Source: Actinomycetota bacterium
Lineage (GTDB): Bacteria > Actinomycetota > Humimicrobiia > Humimicrobiales > Humimicrobiaceae
Assembly: GCA_003155275.1 (NCBI GenBank)
Contig: PMCC01000147.1
Coordinates: 19,880-26,536, forward strand
Reading direction: 5' to 3'
Length of the DNA: 6,657 bases
A program made the position numbers and the translations under genes. Numbering within the stretch: position 1 is the stretch's first letter; each line of letters begins with the position of its first letter. This document shows, piece after piece, positions 1 to 6,553 of this stretch. Below the pieces are notes generated by a model that worked only from the letters and a program-made list of their open reading frames with translations, had not been told where the DNA came from and did not search any database.

Positions 1-91
1 CCATTAAACCGTTTATTATTAAAACACTTAGTCTTGGTAAGGAATATTATTTTTAATTTATAAGGTAAAAAAATAATCATTATTAATCTTT

Positions 92-97
92 TATAAT
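92..97 (+). promoter_or_regulatory. Candidate -10 box upstream of the cupin gene
   Basis: TATAAT, a perfect match to the sigma-70 type -10 consensus, lies 40 bases before the preferred cupin start at 138. No good -35 hexamer sits 16-18 bases upstream; that region is A-rich. A second weaker pair, TTGGTA at 34-39 and TATAAG at 59-64 with a 19-base spacer, lies further upstream. The whole leader (1-137) is so AT-rich that chance matches are expected. A promoter is plausible because this is the first gene of a co-directional group, but the exact position is uncertain. Confidence 0.3.
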
Positions 98-124
98 TTA
101 TAAAAAACCGGGATTTATGTCTAA

Positions 125-132
125 AAAGGTGG
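125..132 (+). promoter_or_regulatory. Ribosome binding site that decides the cupin start
   Basis: AAAGGTGG lies five bases before the ATG at 138 and differs by one base from AAAGGAGG. It falls inside the reading frame if the upstream ATG at 117 is used, and that ATG is preceded only by CCGGGATTT, a poor site. The site therefore favours initiation at 138. Confidence 0.65.
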
Positions 133-137
133 TTGAA

Positions 138-479
138 ATGAGTAATAAAAAAGTCGCTATTAAAAAATGGACCGAAAACGAAACAATAGAATGGGGGGTT
201 GCAACTGTAGAGTTTTTTATCAGGGACAAAGAGATCCTTTTTGGAAATCTTAAAGTTCCGCCAAAATCAAGTGCACCCTTAGATGAGGGTCATCCCAACG
301 GTGAGTATGTTTTCGTTAAGGAAGGGCAGGCTACAATTATATTATCCAAAGACAATAAGGAAATCTCCCAGGTAAAGGTAAAAAAAGGTGATGCTATGCT
401 TATCCCTGAAAAGCTTGACCACCAGACGATAAACTCAGGTAACGGTGAAGCGTCATTGATATTTTTCATACAACTATAG
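138..479 (+). CDS. Small single-domain cupin protein
   Basis: A 113-residue protein of the cupin (RmlC-like beta-barrel) superfamily, probably cytosolic and metal-binding. The second cupin motif is clear: GDAMLIP at 84-90, then H95 and N99, fitting G-x5-P...H-x3-N. The first motif is a variant: E50-G-H52-x3-E56-x6-G63, where the usual first His is replaced by Glu. Possible metal ligands are thus E50, H52, E56 and H95. No signal peptide, membrane segment or second domain is present, so it is not a typical bicupin dioxygenase. I start it at 138 because of the AAAGGTGG site; the longer form from 117 would add MSKKVVE. The SDR gene follows after 54 bases with no clear terminator, so the two may be cotranscribed. 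Small cupins beside catabolic genes may be isomerases, sugar-binding or sensory proteins; the exact role cannot be assigned. The fold is fairly sure, the function open. Confidence 0.85.
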   Translation: MSNKKVAIKKWTENETIEWGVATVEFFIRDKEILFGNLKVPPKSSAPLDEGHPNGEYVFVKEGQATIILSKDNKEISQVKVKKGDAMLIPEKLDHQTINSGNGEASLIFFIQL

Positions 480-486
480 TTTTTAA

Positions 487-500
487 ATTTAATATTAAAT
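487..500. repeat. 14-bp all-AT palindrome between cupin and SDR genes
   Basis: ATTTAATATTAAAT is a perfect self-complementary 14-mer just after the cupin stop codon and 34 bases before the SDR start. It has no GC pairs and no following T-run, so it is not a convincing terminator. It could be an operator half-site or a chance result of base composition. Confidence 0.3.
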
Positions 501-533
501 AATAAAAACTAATTAACAAAAAGGAGAATAGTT

Positions 534-1262
534 ATGAATCTGGCAGGTAAAGTTGCAATTGTGACAGGAGCGTCAAGCGGTTATGGGGTTGGCACAGCGG
601 AAGCATTAAAAAAAGAAGGCTGCATTGTATGGATAACGAGCAACCAGCCAAAAGAGCTAAAAGAAGTGGCAGACAGGTTAAAAGTCAAATATTTTGAGCA
701 GGATATAACAAATCCTAAGGACTGGGACAGTCTTGTAAAGAAAGTAATAGATGAAGACAAAAGAATAGATATCCTGGTAAATAATGCTGGTGGAGGAGTT
801 GTAATAAAGCCTCTTATAGAGCAAACAGATGAACAGATAAGATTATCCATAGACCTTAATCTTACTGGTCACATATACGGTACTCAAAGGGCTGCAAAAG
901 AAATGATAAAACAGAAAAGCGGCAACATAATAAGCATCAGCAGTGTATGTGCCCAGCATGCCTGGCCAGACTGGTCAGTTTATTCTGCTGCAAAAGCCGG
1001 TATAGAGCAATTTGGAAGGGGTATGCATAATGAGCTCAGGCAAAGCAATGTGCATGTTACTACACTAATGCCTTCCTGGGGTGCAACAAATTTTTATGGC
1101 GCTGCTGCATTAGCTGAGAACAGAGATGAAGAGACAATTAAAAAAATTATGAAACCCAGTGAAATGGGAGATTTGATCGTCTTTATATGTAAACTGCCCG
1201 AACATCTGGCTATGCCTTTTATAAGAGTACAACCGATGGTTCAGGAAATTAATCCTATGTAG
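534..1262 (+). CDS. Short-chain dehydrogenase/reductase (SDR) family oxidoreductase
   Basis: A classical SDR of 242 residues, the normal length for the family, expected to be a cytosolic NAD(P)-dependent alcohol/carbonyl oxidoreductase. Visible motifs are the nucleotide-binding TGASSGYG at 11-18 (TGxxxGxG), NNAGG at 83-87, N109 in DLNLTG, catalytic S137 and YSAAK with Y150 and K154, so the Asn-Ser-Tyr-Lys tetrad is complete. There is no acidic residue in the usual NAD-selecting position after strand 2 (ITSNQPKE, 34-41), which may point to NADP, but this is weak. The post-catalytic segment reads MPSWGATNF instead of the common PG motif. The start at ATG 534 is well supported by AAGGAG at 521-526 with a seven-base spacer. 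It lies between the cupin and URO-D-like genes. The substrate cannot be told from sequence; neighbours suggest an alcohol, hydroxyketone or polyol. Confidence 0.92.
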   Translation: MNLAGKVAIVTGASSGYGVGTAEALKKEGCIVWITSNQPKELKEVADRLKVKYFEQDITNPKDWDSLVKKVIDEDKRIDILVNNAGGGVVIKPLIEQTDEQIRLSIDLNLTGHIYGTQRAAKEMIKQKSGNIISISSVCAQHAWPDWSVYSAAKAGIEQFGRGMHNELRQSNVHVTTLMPSWGATNFYGAAALAENRDEETIKKIMKPSEMGDLIVFICKLPEHLAMPFIRVQPMVQEINPM

Positions 1263-1304
1263 GTTGATATCTAGGGATATAAAGATTATCAAGATGGAGA
1301 ATCT

Positions 1305-1344
1305 CAGGGATACTAATATATTAAAATAGGTCTCAGTATCCCTG
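1305..1344. repeat. Perfect 10-bp inverted repeat with 20-base loop
   Basis: CAGGGATACT (1305-1314) is exactly complementary in reverse to AGTATCCCTG (1335-1344). The arms lie about 43 bases beyond the SDR stop codon and 134 bases before the URO-D-like gene. The transcript could form a stem-loop, but the bases after it (CAGCCTGATT) are not a T-run, so a standard intrinsic terminator is not supported. A 12-bp palindrome, GATTTTAAAATC, follows at 1351-1362, and the core AGGGATA also occurs upstream at 1273-1279. The site may be a processing or attenuation hairpin or a regulator binding site dividing two transcription units. Confidence 0.5.
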
Positions 1345-1465
1345 CAGCCTGATTTTAAAATCGTGGTAATTTTGATTTTACAGAGATTTTTTAATTGAAA
1401 CCCTTACAAAGGTTGCAGTAAAAGAATAGTAAACAAAAGATTAATTTTAATATATTTTATTTTAA

Positions 1466-1471
1466 TATGAT
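1466..1471 (+). promoter_or_regulatory. Candidate -10 box for a leaderless URO-D-like transcript
   Basis: TATGAT (five of six consensus bases) ends six bases before the ATG at 1478. Standard promoter geometry would place transcription start on or next to the A of that ATG. The -35 position (about 1441-1448) is only AT-rich with no TTGACA-like match. Support comes from the downstream gene lacking any Shine-Dalgarno sequence while its start codon is nearly forced. The region is very AT-rich, so this stays tentative. Confidence 0.3.
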
Positions 1472-1477
1472 AGCACA

Positions 1478-2596
1478 ATGACTTTAAATCTGACACCCAG
1501 AAAAAGAGTAGAGCTGGTATTGCAGAAAAAACCAGTTGATAAAGTCCCCTTTACTTCTTTCAATACATTTTGGTTAGCCCCCAGTGTCGCAAATCCTGCA
1601 ATGCCTCTGCAAAGATGGGTTCCCCAGTGCTCTACTGAGAGAGATTTGAGAAACAGAGGACTGTGTCTTCTTGATATTGTTAATTTTTTAGGTTATGGTA
1701 CTGACAGGCCTAACGTCAAAGTAAAATCCAATGTATATGATAAAAACGGCAAAATTTTTATCAGGACAGATTATGAAACTCCAGTCGGAAATCTTTATGA
1801 GATAAAAGAGATGGGGTATCTGACAATTTGGTGGCATAAAAAGCTGTTTTCCACTCCTGAAGATTACAAGATACTTATGTATATCATAAAAGATACAAAA
1901 GTGTTTCCTGCTTATGAGGCTGCAGAAAAAGCAATGATTGATTATGGAGAAGACTGGCTGCTTCGCTGCGATCTCGGTTTTGAACCACTACAGGACCTAA
2001 TTTCCGGTGAATATATGAGTACCGAAAATTTCTGCATTCAGTGGATGGATAACAGGGATGAGCTGTTAAAGATGTACGAGGCTCTTATTGATATAAGAAG
2101 GCAAATATACAAGATAGTTGCTGAATCTCCACTTTATTTTATTACCTATGGAGGTAATGTACACCCGAAGATCATAAGCCCGGAAAATTTCAAGAAATAT
2201 TATGTTCCCCATTATGAAGAAGCTGCTGAAATATTGCATAAGAAAGGAAAAGTGCTTGGGGTTCATTTTGATGCAGATACTGCTGCATACAAGGATATTA
2301 TAGCTGATCTTTCAATTGACATAATAGAGGCTTTCACTCCATATCCTGATACCGATATGACAATGAAAGAAGCCAGACAGGCATGGCCAGATAAGATTAT
2401 ATGGATAAATTTTCCATCCAGCCAGCATCTGCAGCCAAAGGAAAAAATAGAAGAAATAACCGAGCAGATAATTGATGATGGAGGGCCTGAAGCATTATTA
2501 ATTGGCATAACTGATGATGTTCCGGAGTTCAGGTGGAAGGAGAGTTTCACTGCGATAATGGATGCAATAGACAGAAAGTTTAATATCAAGTATTAA
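1478..2596 (+). CDS. Uroporphyrinogen decarboxylase (URO-D) fold family protein
   Basis: A 372-residue protein with the opening typical of the URO-D superfamily: LTPRKRVELVL at 5-15, then DKVPF at 21-25. GNVHP lies at 226-230, and GVHFDAD at 261-267 sits at the position where corrinoid:CoM-type methyltransferases of this fold (MtaA, MtbA) carry the zinc-binding HxC motif. The Cys is replaced by D265, so a zinc-thiolate methyltransferase site is unlikely. It also does not look like a housekeeping heme-pathway HemE, and no heme genes are nearby. A later segment, IDIIEAFTPYPDTDM at 280-294, matches the usual family barrel end. The upstream in-frame stop at 1463-1465 and the early conserved motif force the start at 1478, yet no Shine-Dalgarno site precedes it. 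The dehydrogenase E1 alpha gene follows after 82 bases. Function is unknown: a decarboxylase, lyase or atypical methyltransferase acting on the same substrate as the neighbours is possible. Confidence 0.85.
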   Translation: MTLNLTPRKRVELVLQKKPVDKVPFTSFNTFWLAPSVANPAMPLQRWVPQCSTERDLRNRGLCLLDIVNFLGYGTDRPNVKVKSNVYDKNGKIFIRTDYETPVGNLYEIKEMGYLTIWWHKKLFSTPEDYKILMYIIKDTKVFPAYEAAEKAMIDYGEDWLLRCDLGFEPLQDLISGEYMSTENFCIQWMDNRDELLKMYEALIDIRRQIYKIVAESPLYFITYGGNVHPKIISPENFKKYYVPHYEEAAEILHKKGKVLGVHFDADTAAYKDIIADLSIDIIEAFTPYPDTDMTMKEARQAWPDKIIWINFPSSQHLQPKEKIEEITEQIIDDGGPEALLIGITDDVPEFRWKESFTAIMDAIDRKFNIKY

Positions 2597-2616
2597 ATTA
2601 TTTTGTATAATAATTT
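2595..2616 (+). promoter_or_regulatory. AT-only hairpin containing a TATAAT box
   Basis: AAATTATT (2595-2602) pairs with AATAATTT (2609-2616) around a six-base loop, and a perfect TATAAT lies at 2606-2611. The hairpin has no GC pairs and is too weak to be a good terminator. As a -10 box the TATAAT would give a leader of about 60 bases for the E1 alpha gene, but no good -35 is seen upstream. A TTGTCA at 2623-2628 lies downstream and lacks a well-spaced -10 partner. The dehydrogenase genes may have their own promoter here or be read through from upstream. Confidence 0.22.
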
Positions 2617-2663
2617 CTTTACTTGTCAATTTTTGCTTTAGTAGATTTTTTAAATAAATATTT

Positions 2664-2671
2664 AAAAGGAG
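2664..2671 (+). promoter_or_regulatory. Ribosome binding site that decides the E1 alpha GTG start
   Basis: AAAAGGAG ends seven bases before GTG at 2679, an ideal spacing. The in-frame TTG at 2673 is only one base from the site, too close, and the next in-frame ATG at 2700 is too far. The site therefore selects GTG. Confidence 0.75.
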
Positions 2672-2678
2672 ATTGATT

Positions 2679-3641
2679 GTGGAGCTGACAAATGAAAAAA
2701 TGATTGAGATGCTGCAGACCATGCTGATCATAAGGGAGTTCGAGACACCACTTGAGAGACTTTTTTATGAGGGGAAAATTCCTGGTGCTATACATCAGTC
2801 TTTAGGCCAGGAAGGAGCTGCAACAGGTACTGTTTTTGCCCTGGATAAGGCAGACTATATTTTTACTTTTCATAGAAGCCATGGGAACATGATTGCAAAA
2901 GGTCTTGACCCAAGGTATATGATGGCTGAGTTGTTTGGAAAAGCAACTGGTTATTGCAAAGGTAAAGGAGGCTCGATGCACCTTACATACCCCAAATTAG
3001 GTGCAATGGGTTCAAACGGTATTGTCGGGATAGTTACAGTGCTAGCCAACGGACCTGCACTGTATTCTAAGTTGAAAGGAAAAAATAATGTTTCAGTTGC
3101 TTACTTTGGTGATGGCGCTTCAAACCAAGGATCAGTTCATGAGGGTATGAACCTTGCATCCATTTGGAAGCTTCCTACAATATTTGTACTTGAAAATAAC
3201 CACTATGCAGAAGCAACACCTGCAGAATATTCCTGCAGTGTAAAAGATTTCAAAAAAAGAGCTGTTGCTCATGACATGCCTGCATTTGAAGCTAAAGGTT
3301 CAGATGTGCTAGAGGTATTTGATAATATGTCAAAGGCTGTGAAACGGGCAAGAAATGGTGAAGGACCTTCACTTTTAGTACTTGATCTTTACAGGTATAA
3401 AGGCCACCAGGTTGGAGAGCCAGAAGGATACAGAACAAAAGAGGAAATTGAAGATCATATGGTTAATAAAGACTGTATCAAGAATTTTAAAGCCCTGCTT
3501 ATAAATAAGGGTCTTATCACTGAAGAATCATTCAAAACTATGGAGGATAAAGCAAAAAGTATCATTTCTGAAGCAATAAAATTCGCAGAAGATAGTCCCT
3601 GGCCGGATGTCAGCGAGACTTATACTGATGTATATGCCTAA
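2679..3641 (+). CDS. Thiamine-diphosphate dehydrogenase E1 alpha subunit (acetoin/2-oxoacid dehydrogenase type)
   Basis: A 320-residue E1 alpha subunit, the usual length for AcoA/PdhA-type proteins. With E1 beta it should bind thiamine diphosphate, cleave or decarboxylate the substrate and pass the acyl group to the lipoyl arm of E2. Key features, numbered from the GTG start, are HRSHG at 65-69, GKGGSMH at 95-101 and GSNGIVG at 111-117. The ThDP/Mg motif runs from GDGASNQG (144-151) to NN (173-174). The spacing and GKGGSMH...NGIVG pattern resemble acetoin dehydrogenase E1 alpha (AcoA), but pyruvate or branched-chain enzymes share much of it. The active-site loop reads YKGHQVGEPEGYR near 240-252, unlike GHSMSDP of pyruvate or GHFEGD of many acetoin enzymes, so the substrate may differ. 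GTG 2679 is chosen for its AAAAGGAG site. E1 beta follows after 99 bases, with no gene between. Confidence 0.93.
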   Translation: MELTNEKMIEMLQTMLIIREFETPLERLFYEGKIPGAIHQSLGQEGAATGTVFALDKADYIFTFHRSHGNMIAKGLDPRYMMAELFGKATGYCKGKGGSMHLTYPKLGAMGSNGIVGIVTVLANGPALYSKLKGKNNVSVAYFGDGASNQGSVHEGMNLASIWKLPTIFVLENNHYAEATPAEYSCSVKDFKKRAVAHDMPAFEAKGSDVLEVFDNMSKAVKRARNGEGPSLLVLDLYRYKGHQVGEPEGYRTKEEIEDHMVNKDCIKNFKALLINKGLITEESFKTMEDKAKSIISEAIKFAEDSPWPDVSETYTDVYA

Positions 3642-3740
3642 TTTGGTCATTAGGTTTAAAGCAGAAATCTATAAAAAGAATTAAAAGGTGTAAGGTTAAA
3701 AAATATAATTAAAAATCAAATTTTACAGGAAAGGATATTT

Positions 3741-4754
3741 ATGGAAAGGTTATTGACATATAAAGACGCAATCTCAGAGGCGCTAAGGACTGCCATGAGA
3801 CAGGATGAAAATGTCATTATACTTGGGGAAGATCTTGTCGGAGGAACCGGAAAAGAGGATAAAAACCTTCTTGATGCATGGGGTGGAGCTTTTACAGTTA
3901 CAAAGGGGTTTATTAATGAGTTTGGACCTAATAGAATCCTGGATACCCCTATTACCGAAAATGCATTTATCGGTGCAGCAATTGGTGCCTCCATGGTTGG
4001 TTTAAGGCCAGTTGCAGAACTAATGTATATAGATTTTATTGGAGTATGTTTTGACTTGTTTTTAAACCAGGCAGGAAAACAGAGATATATGTTTGGCGGT
4101 CAGTCAAAAAACCCGATAACAATAAGAGCGACCTATGGCTGCGGTTGGCGTGAAGGTGCGCAACATTCCCATACTAACTACTCAATTATCTGCCATCTTC
4201 CAGGATGGTATGTTGTTGCACCATCAAATCCTTATGATATGAAGGGAGCCCTTCTTGCATCTATTAGAAGTGATAACCCGGTTCTTGTTATGGAACACAG
4301 GGTTATTTATGATAAAAAAGGGCATGTCCCGGAAAATGATTATGAATTGCCTATAGGTAAAGGTGAAGTAAAGAAAGAAGGCAGTGATCTTACCATTTTT
4401 GCAATAGGGGCTCTTGTAGGAAAAGCTTTAAAAATCGCAGAAAAATTTAATGAAAATGGTATAAGTATTGAAGTTATCGACCCGATATGGCTCGCTCCGC
4501 TTGATAAAGACATAATCATTGATTCTGTAAAAAAGACTGGTAAATTATTGATTCTTGATGAAGATAATCCCAGATGCAGTGTTGCGAGTGATGTTGCTGC
4601 ATTAATAGCATGTGAAGGAATTGATTATATTGAAAAACCTGTGAAAATGCTTACATCTCCTAATACTCCAGTACCATTCAGCCCTGTACTGGAGGATGAA
4701 TATATAATTTCTGAAGAGGATATAGAAAAAACAGTAAATGAGCTCTTAAGTTAA
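3741..4754 (+). CDS. Thiamine-diphosphate dehydrogenase E1 beta subunit (AcoB-like)
   Basis: A 337-residue E1 beta subunit with the transketolase-like pyrimidine-binding domain (about 5-190) and the C-terminal transketolase domain (about 205-330). The ThDP-activating Glu is probably E73 in DTPITENAFIGAA. GAQHSHT at 139-145 matches the conserved GAQHSQ segment with H142 in the active site, and PSNPYDMKG at 161-169 is also typical. DEDNPRCSVASD at 273-284 and SPNTPVPFSPVLED at 306-319 are, from memory, close to acetoin dehydrogenase beta subunits (DEANPRC..., TPVPFSP). This is the best hint for an acetoin-type complex, but a 2-oxoacid role is not excluded. DPIWLAPLD at 247-255 departs from the usual DLRTL.PLD. 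ATG 3741 is preceded by GGAAAGGA with a five-base spacer. It should form an alpha2beta2 E1 with the upstream subunit. Confidence 0.94.
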   Translation: MERLLTYKDAISEALRTAMRQDENVIILGEDLVGGTGKEDKNLLDAWGGAFTVTKGFINEFGPNRILDTPITENAFIGAAIGASMVGLRPVAELMYIDFIGVCFDLFLNQAGKQRYMFGGQSKNPITIRATYGCGWREGAQHSHTNYSIICHLPGWYVVAPSNPYDMKGALLASIRSDNPVLVMEHRVIYDKKGHVPENDYELPIGKGEVKKEGSDLTIFAIGALVGKALKIAEKFNENGISIEVIDPIWLAPLDKDIIIDSVKKTGKLLILDEDNPRCSVASDVAALIACEGIDYIEKPVKMLTSPNTPVPFSPVLEDEYIISEEDIEKTVNELLS

Positions 4755-4779
4755 GGATAAAGACAATCTCGGGTTATAA

Positions 4780-4899
4780 GAAATAAACTTAAATTCTAAA
4801 GTATTGGGATTAAGAAGAAGACAGGAAATTTTATTAGATAAAAAAATGCTGATGATAAGTGATTCTATGGTTGTTGTATCGGGTGGAAATAAAAGTTGA
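4780..4899 (+). other. Unassigned short open frame in the E1 beta-E2 spacer
   Basis: The 218-base spacer holds a 39-codon frame open from the stop at 4777 to TGA at 4897-4899. It reads as INLNSKVLGLRRRQEIL, then a more hydrophobic tail containing MISDSMVVVSGG. The only ATG starts are internal, the first at 4846, giving a 17-residue peptide without a well-spaced Shine-Dalgarno site; a TTG at 4804 also lacks one. It matches no family I recognise. It could be a small peptide gene, a gene remnant or chance. No terminator-like hairpin was seen in this spacer, so E1 and E2 may still be cotranscribed. Confidence 0.15.
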
Positions 4900-4972
4900 A
4901 AATGAGATATTGGGTTTGGTCCTATATAAATGGAAGATAGAATAGGTATTATTAGTATCTAGGGAGAATTGA

Positions 4973-6238
4973 ATGTATGAAGTAAAAATGCCGAAACTGG
5001 GAATGGCACAATCATGGTGTGTGGTAGAAAAATGGTATAAAAAACCTGGAGACGAAGTTAAAAAAGGTGATTTGGTAGTAGAAGTCTCTACGGATAAAAT
5101 ATCCTACGAAGTTGAATCAATTGAAGACGGTATCCTTTTAAAAATCCTCAAAAATGAGGGCGAAGAAGCGCCTGTTGGTGAAATCATAGCCCTTATTGGT
5201 TCAATTAGCGAGCTTGACGAAATTAAAGATATTGACGCTACCAACCCTATCAAAGCTTGTGAAAAAAATTCCAACCAAGCAAATGTTGCAAAAGCTAATA
5301 TTACTTTTGAAAATAAATATTCTAATGATTACAGTAATATTAAAATATCGGCGCTTGCAAAAAATATTGTAGAAGCAAATAGCATAGATATATTAAAAGT
5401 AAGAGGAACTGGCCCTGGCGGCAGGATTTTAAAAGAGGATGTGGAAGCTTACATAAAGGTGGCAGCAGAAGAAAATAAATCAAATGCTGCAATAAAAGAT
5501 GCAATCTCTGATAATACTAAAAAAGAGGTTATAGGGGAAATACGGGCTTTGGATATAAAAATACACTCCTCTGAAAACCTTTCAAGCATTAGAAAAATCA
5601 TTGCAGATAAAATGACATTCTCCAAACAGAATATCCCGCATATCAGCCAGACTGCAAAAGCAGATGTAAGTAAACTGGTAGCTGAGAGAGAAGTACTCCG
5701 TGAAAAAAATGAAAATCTTTCTTTTACGGATTTTTTTATTAAAGCTGCAGCGATGGCTCTAAAGGATAATTTAAGGATAAATTCATCATTTATCAATGGC
5801 AGACATATTACTTACGAAGATATAAACATAGGCCTGGTAACAATCATTCCTGGAGGGCTTGTAATTCCAGTAATAAAAAATTGTGATAAAAAAACATTAG
5901 CAAATATATCTGCAACACGAAGGGAGCTAAGTAAAAAAATAATTGAAAACAAGCTCGGACTTGAAGATATTTCTGGTGGGACTTTTACAATAAGCAATCT
6001 TGGAACATTTAACATAAAATCATTTAGTGCAATAATTTATCCTCCGCAGGGCGCTATTCTTTCAATAGGTGCAATATATGAAAACCCTGAAGCAATAAAT
6101 GGCCGAGTTGAGATAAGAAAAGTGGTAGAACTGACTTCAGCGCAGGACCACAGAATAATCGATGGTGCTGAAGGTGCAAAGTTTTTAACGGATATGGTCA
6201 GGTTTTTAGAAAATCCGGAAACATTATTATACGGATAA
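4973..6238 (+). CDS. Dihydrolipoamide acyltransferase, E2 component of 2-oxoacid/acetoin dehydrogenase complex
   Basis: A 421-residue E2 with all three expected parts. The N-terminal lipoyl domain spans about 2-76, with the lipoyl-attachment Lys at K42 in STDKISYE. A peripheral subunit-binding domain lies at about 123-161 (ISALAKNIVEAN...GTGPGGRILKEDVEAY), which normally docks E1 or E3. A charged, Ala/Lys/Asn-rich linker leads to the catalytic acyltransferase domain at about 200-421. Catalytic signs are TISNLGTF at 339-346, YPPQGAILSIG at 356-366 and DHRIIDGA at 392-399, with H393 and D397. It takes the acyl group from E1 and gives it to CoA, forming the core of the complex. There is one lipoyl domain, as is common in Gram-positive type E2. 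ATG 4973 has AGGGAG at 4961-4966, six bases away. The 218-base gap from E1 beta is long for an operon. Acyl specificity cannot be read directly. Confidence 0.95.
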   Translation: MYEVKMPKLGMAQSWCVVEKWYKKPGDEVKKGDLVVEVSTDKISYEVESIEDGILLKILKNEGEEAPVGEIIALIGSISELDEIKDIDATNPIKACEKNSNQANVAKANITFENKYSNDYSNIKISALAKNIVEANSIDILKVRGTGPGGRILKEDVEAYIKVAAEENKSNAAIKDAISDNTKKEVIGEIRALDIKIHSSENLSSIRKIIADKMTFSKQNIPHISQTAKADVSKLVAEREVLREKNENLSFTDFFIKAAAMALKDNLRINSSFINGRHITYEDINIGLVTIIPGGLVIPVIKNCDKKTLANISATRRELSKKIIENKLGLEDISGGTFTISNLGTFNIKSFSAIIYPPQGAILSIGAIYENPEAINGRVEIRKVVELTSAQDHRIIDGAEGAKFLTDMVRFLENPETLLYG

Positions 6239-6267
6239 TATCATTTAGCATTCCAGGATGTATATAA

Positions 6268-6408
6268 CCGTTGCAAGGACAAAAGTTGGATATGAGGGCG
6301 GCTGCTTCTGTTATTGCTGTGGGAATGGTTGCCGAAGCTTGTAATTCTAAGGGGTATATATCCGTAAGAGCAGAAGAGTTTGGATTTTTTAATTTATTAC
6401 TGCTATAA
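6268..6408 (+). other. Possible small ORF or gene remnant after E2
   Basis: This frame is open for 46 codons between the stop at 6265-6267 and the TAA at 6406-6408. From ATG 6292 it would encode 38 residues, MRAAASVIAVGMVAEACN followed by a segment with SVRAEEFGF and a leucine tail. Many codons have a purine first and a pyrimidine last base, as in real genes, and local GC is higher than in the rest of the spacer. The ATG has no good Shine-Dalgarno site (GTTGGAT upstream). I recognise no family. A decayed 3' end of an older gene is as likely as a small protein. Confidence 0.2.
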
Positions 6409-6553
6409 AGATTTGCAATAATAAAAACCAAGTTAGTCTTTAATGGCATAAAAATTATTTTCATCTCCCATGGGTATAAAACGCCTCTTTATATTAAAAA
6501 ATTTTGTATGGTTGTATAAAAATTTGAATGAAATTTTGCCTATTTAATAAAAC

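Noticed and set aside
117..137. Seven extra N-terminal codons for the cupin from ATG 117
   Set aside because: The upstream ATG lacks a good ribosome binding site, while AAAGGTGG is well placed for ATG 138.
2263..2589. Minus-strand open frame of 108 codons inside the URO-D-like gene
   Set aside because: It is a shadow of a conserved coding region, has no family features and no plausible context.
2673..2678. TTG start for E1 alpha at 2673
   Set aside because: It lies one base from AAAAGGAG, too close for initiation; GTG 2679 has the proper seven-base spacing.
6393..6425. Imperfect stem-loop after E2 as an intrinsic terminator
   Set aside because: The stem is mostly AT with a mismatch and is followed by AAAA, not a T-run.
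6198..6464. 88-codon minus-strand open frame overlapping the end of E2
   Set aside because: It runs antisense into the conserved C-terminus of E2, its GGGAG lies directly against the ATG with no spacer, and its translation matches no known family.
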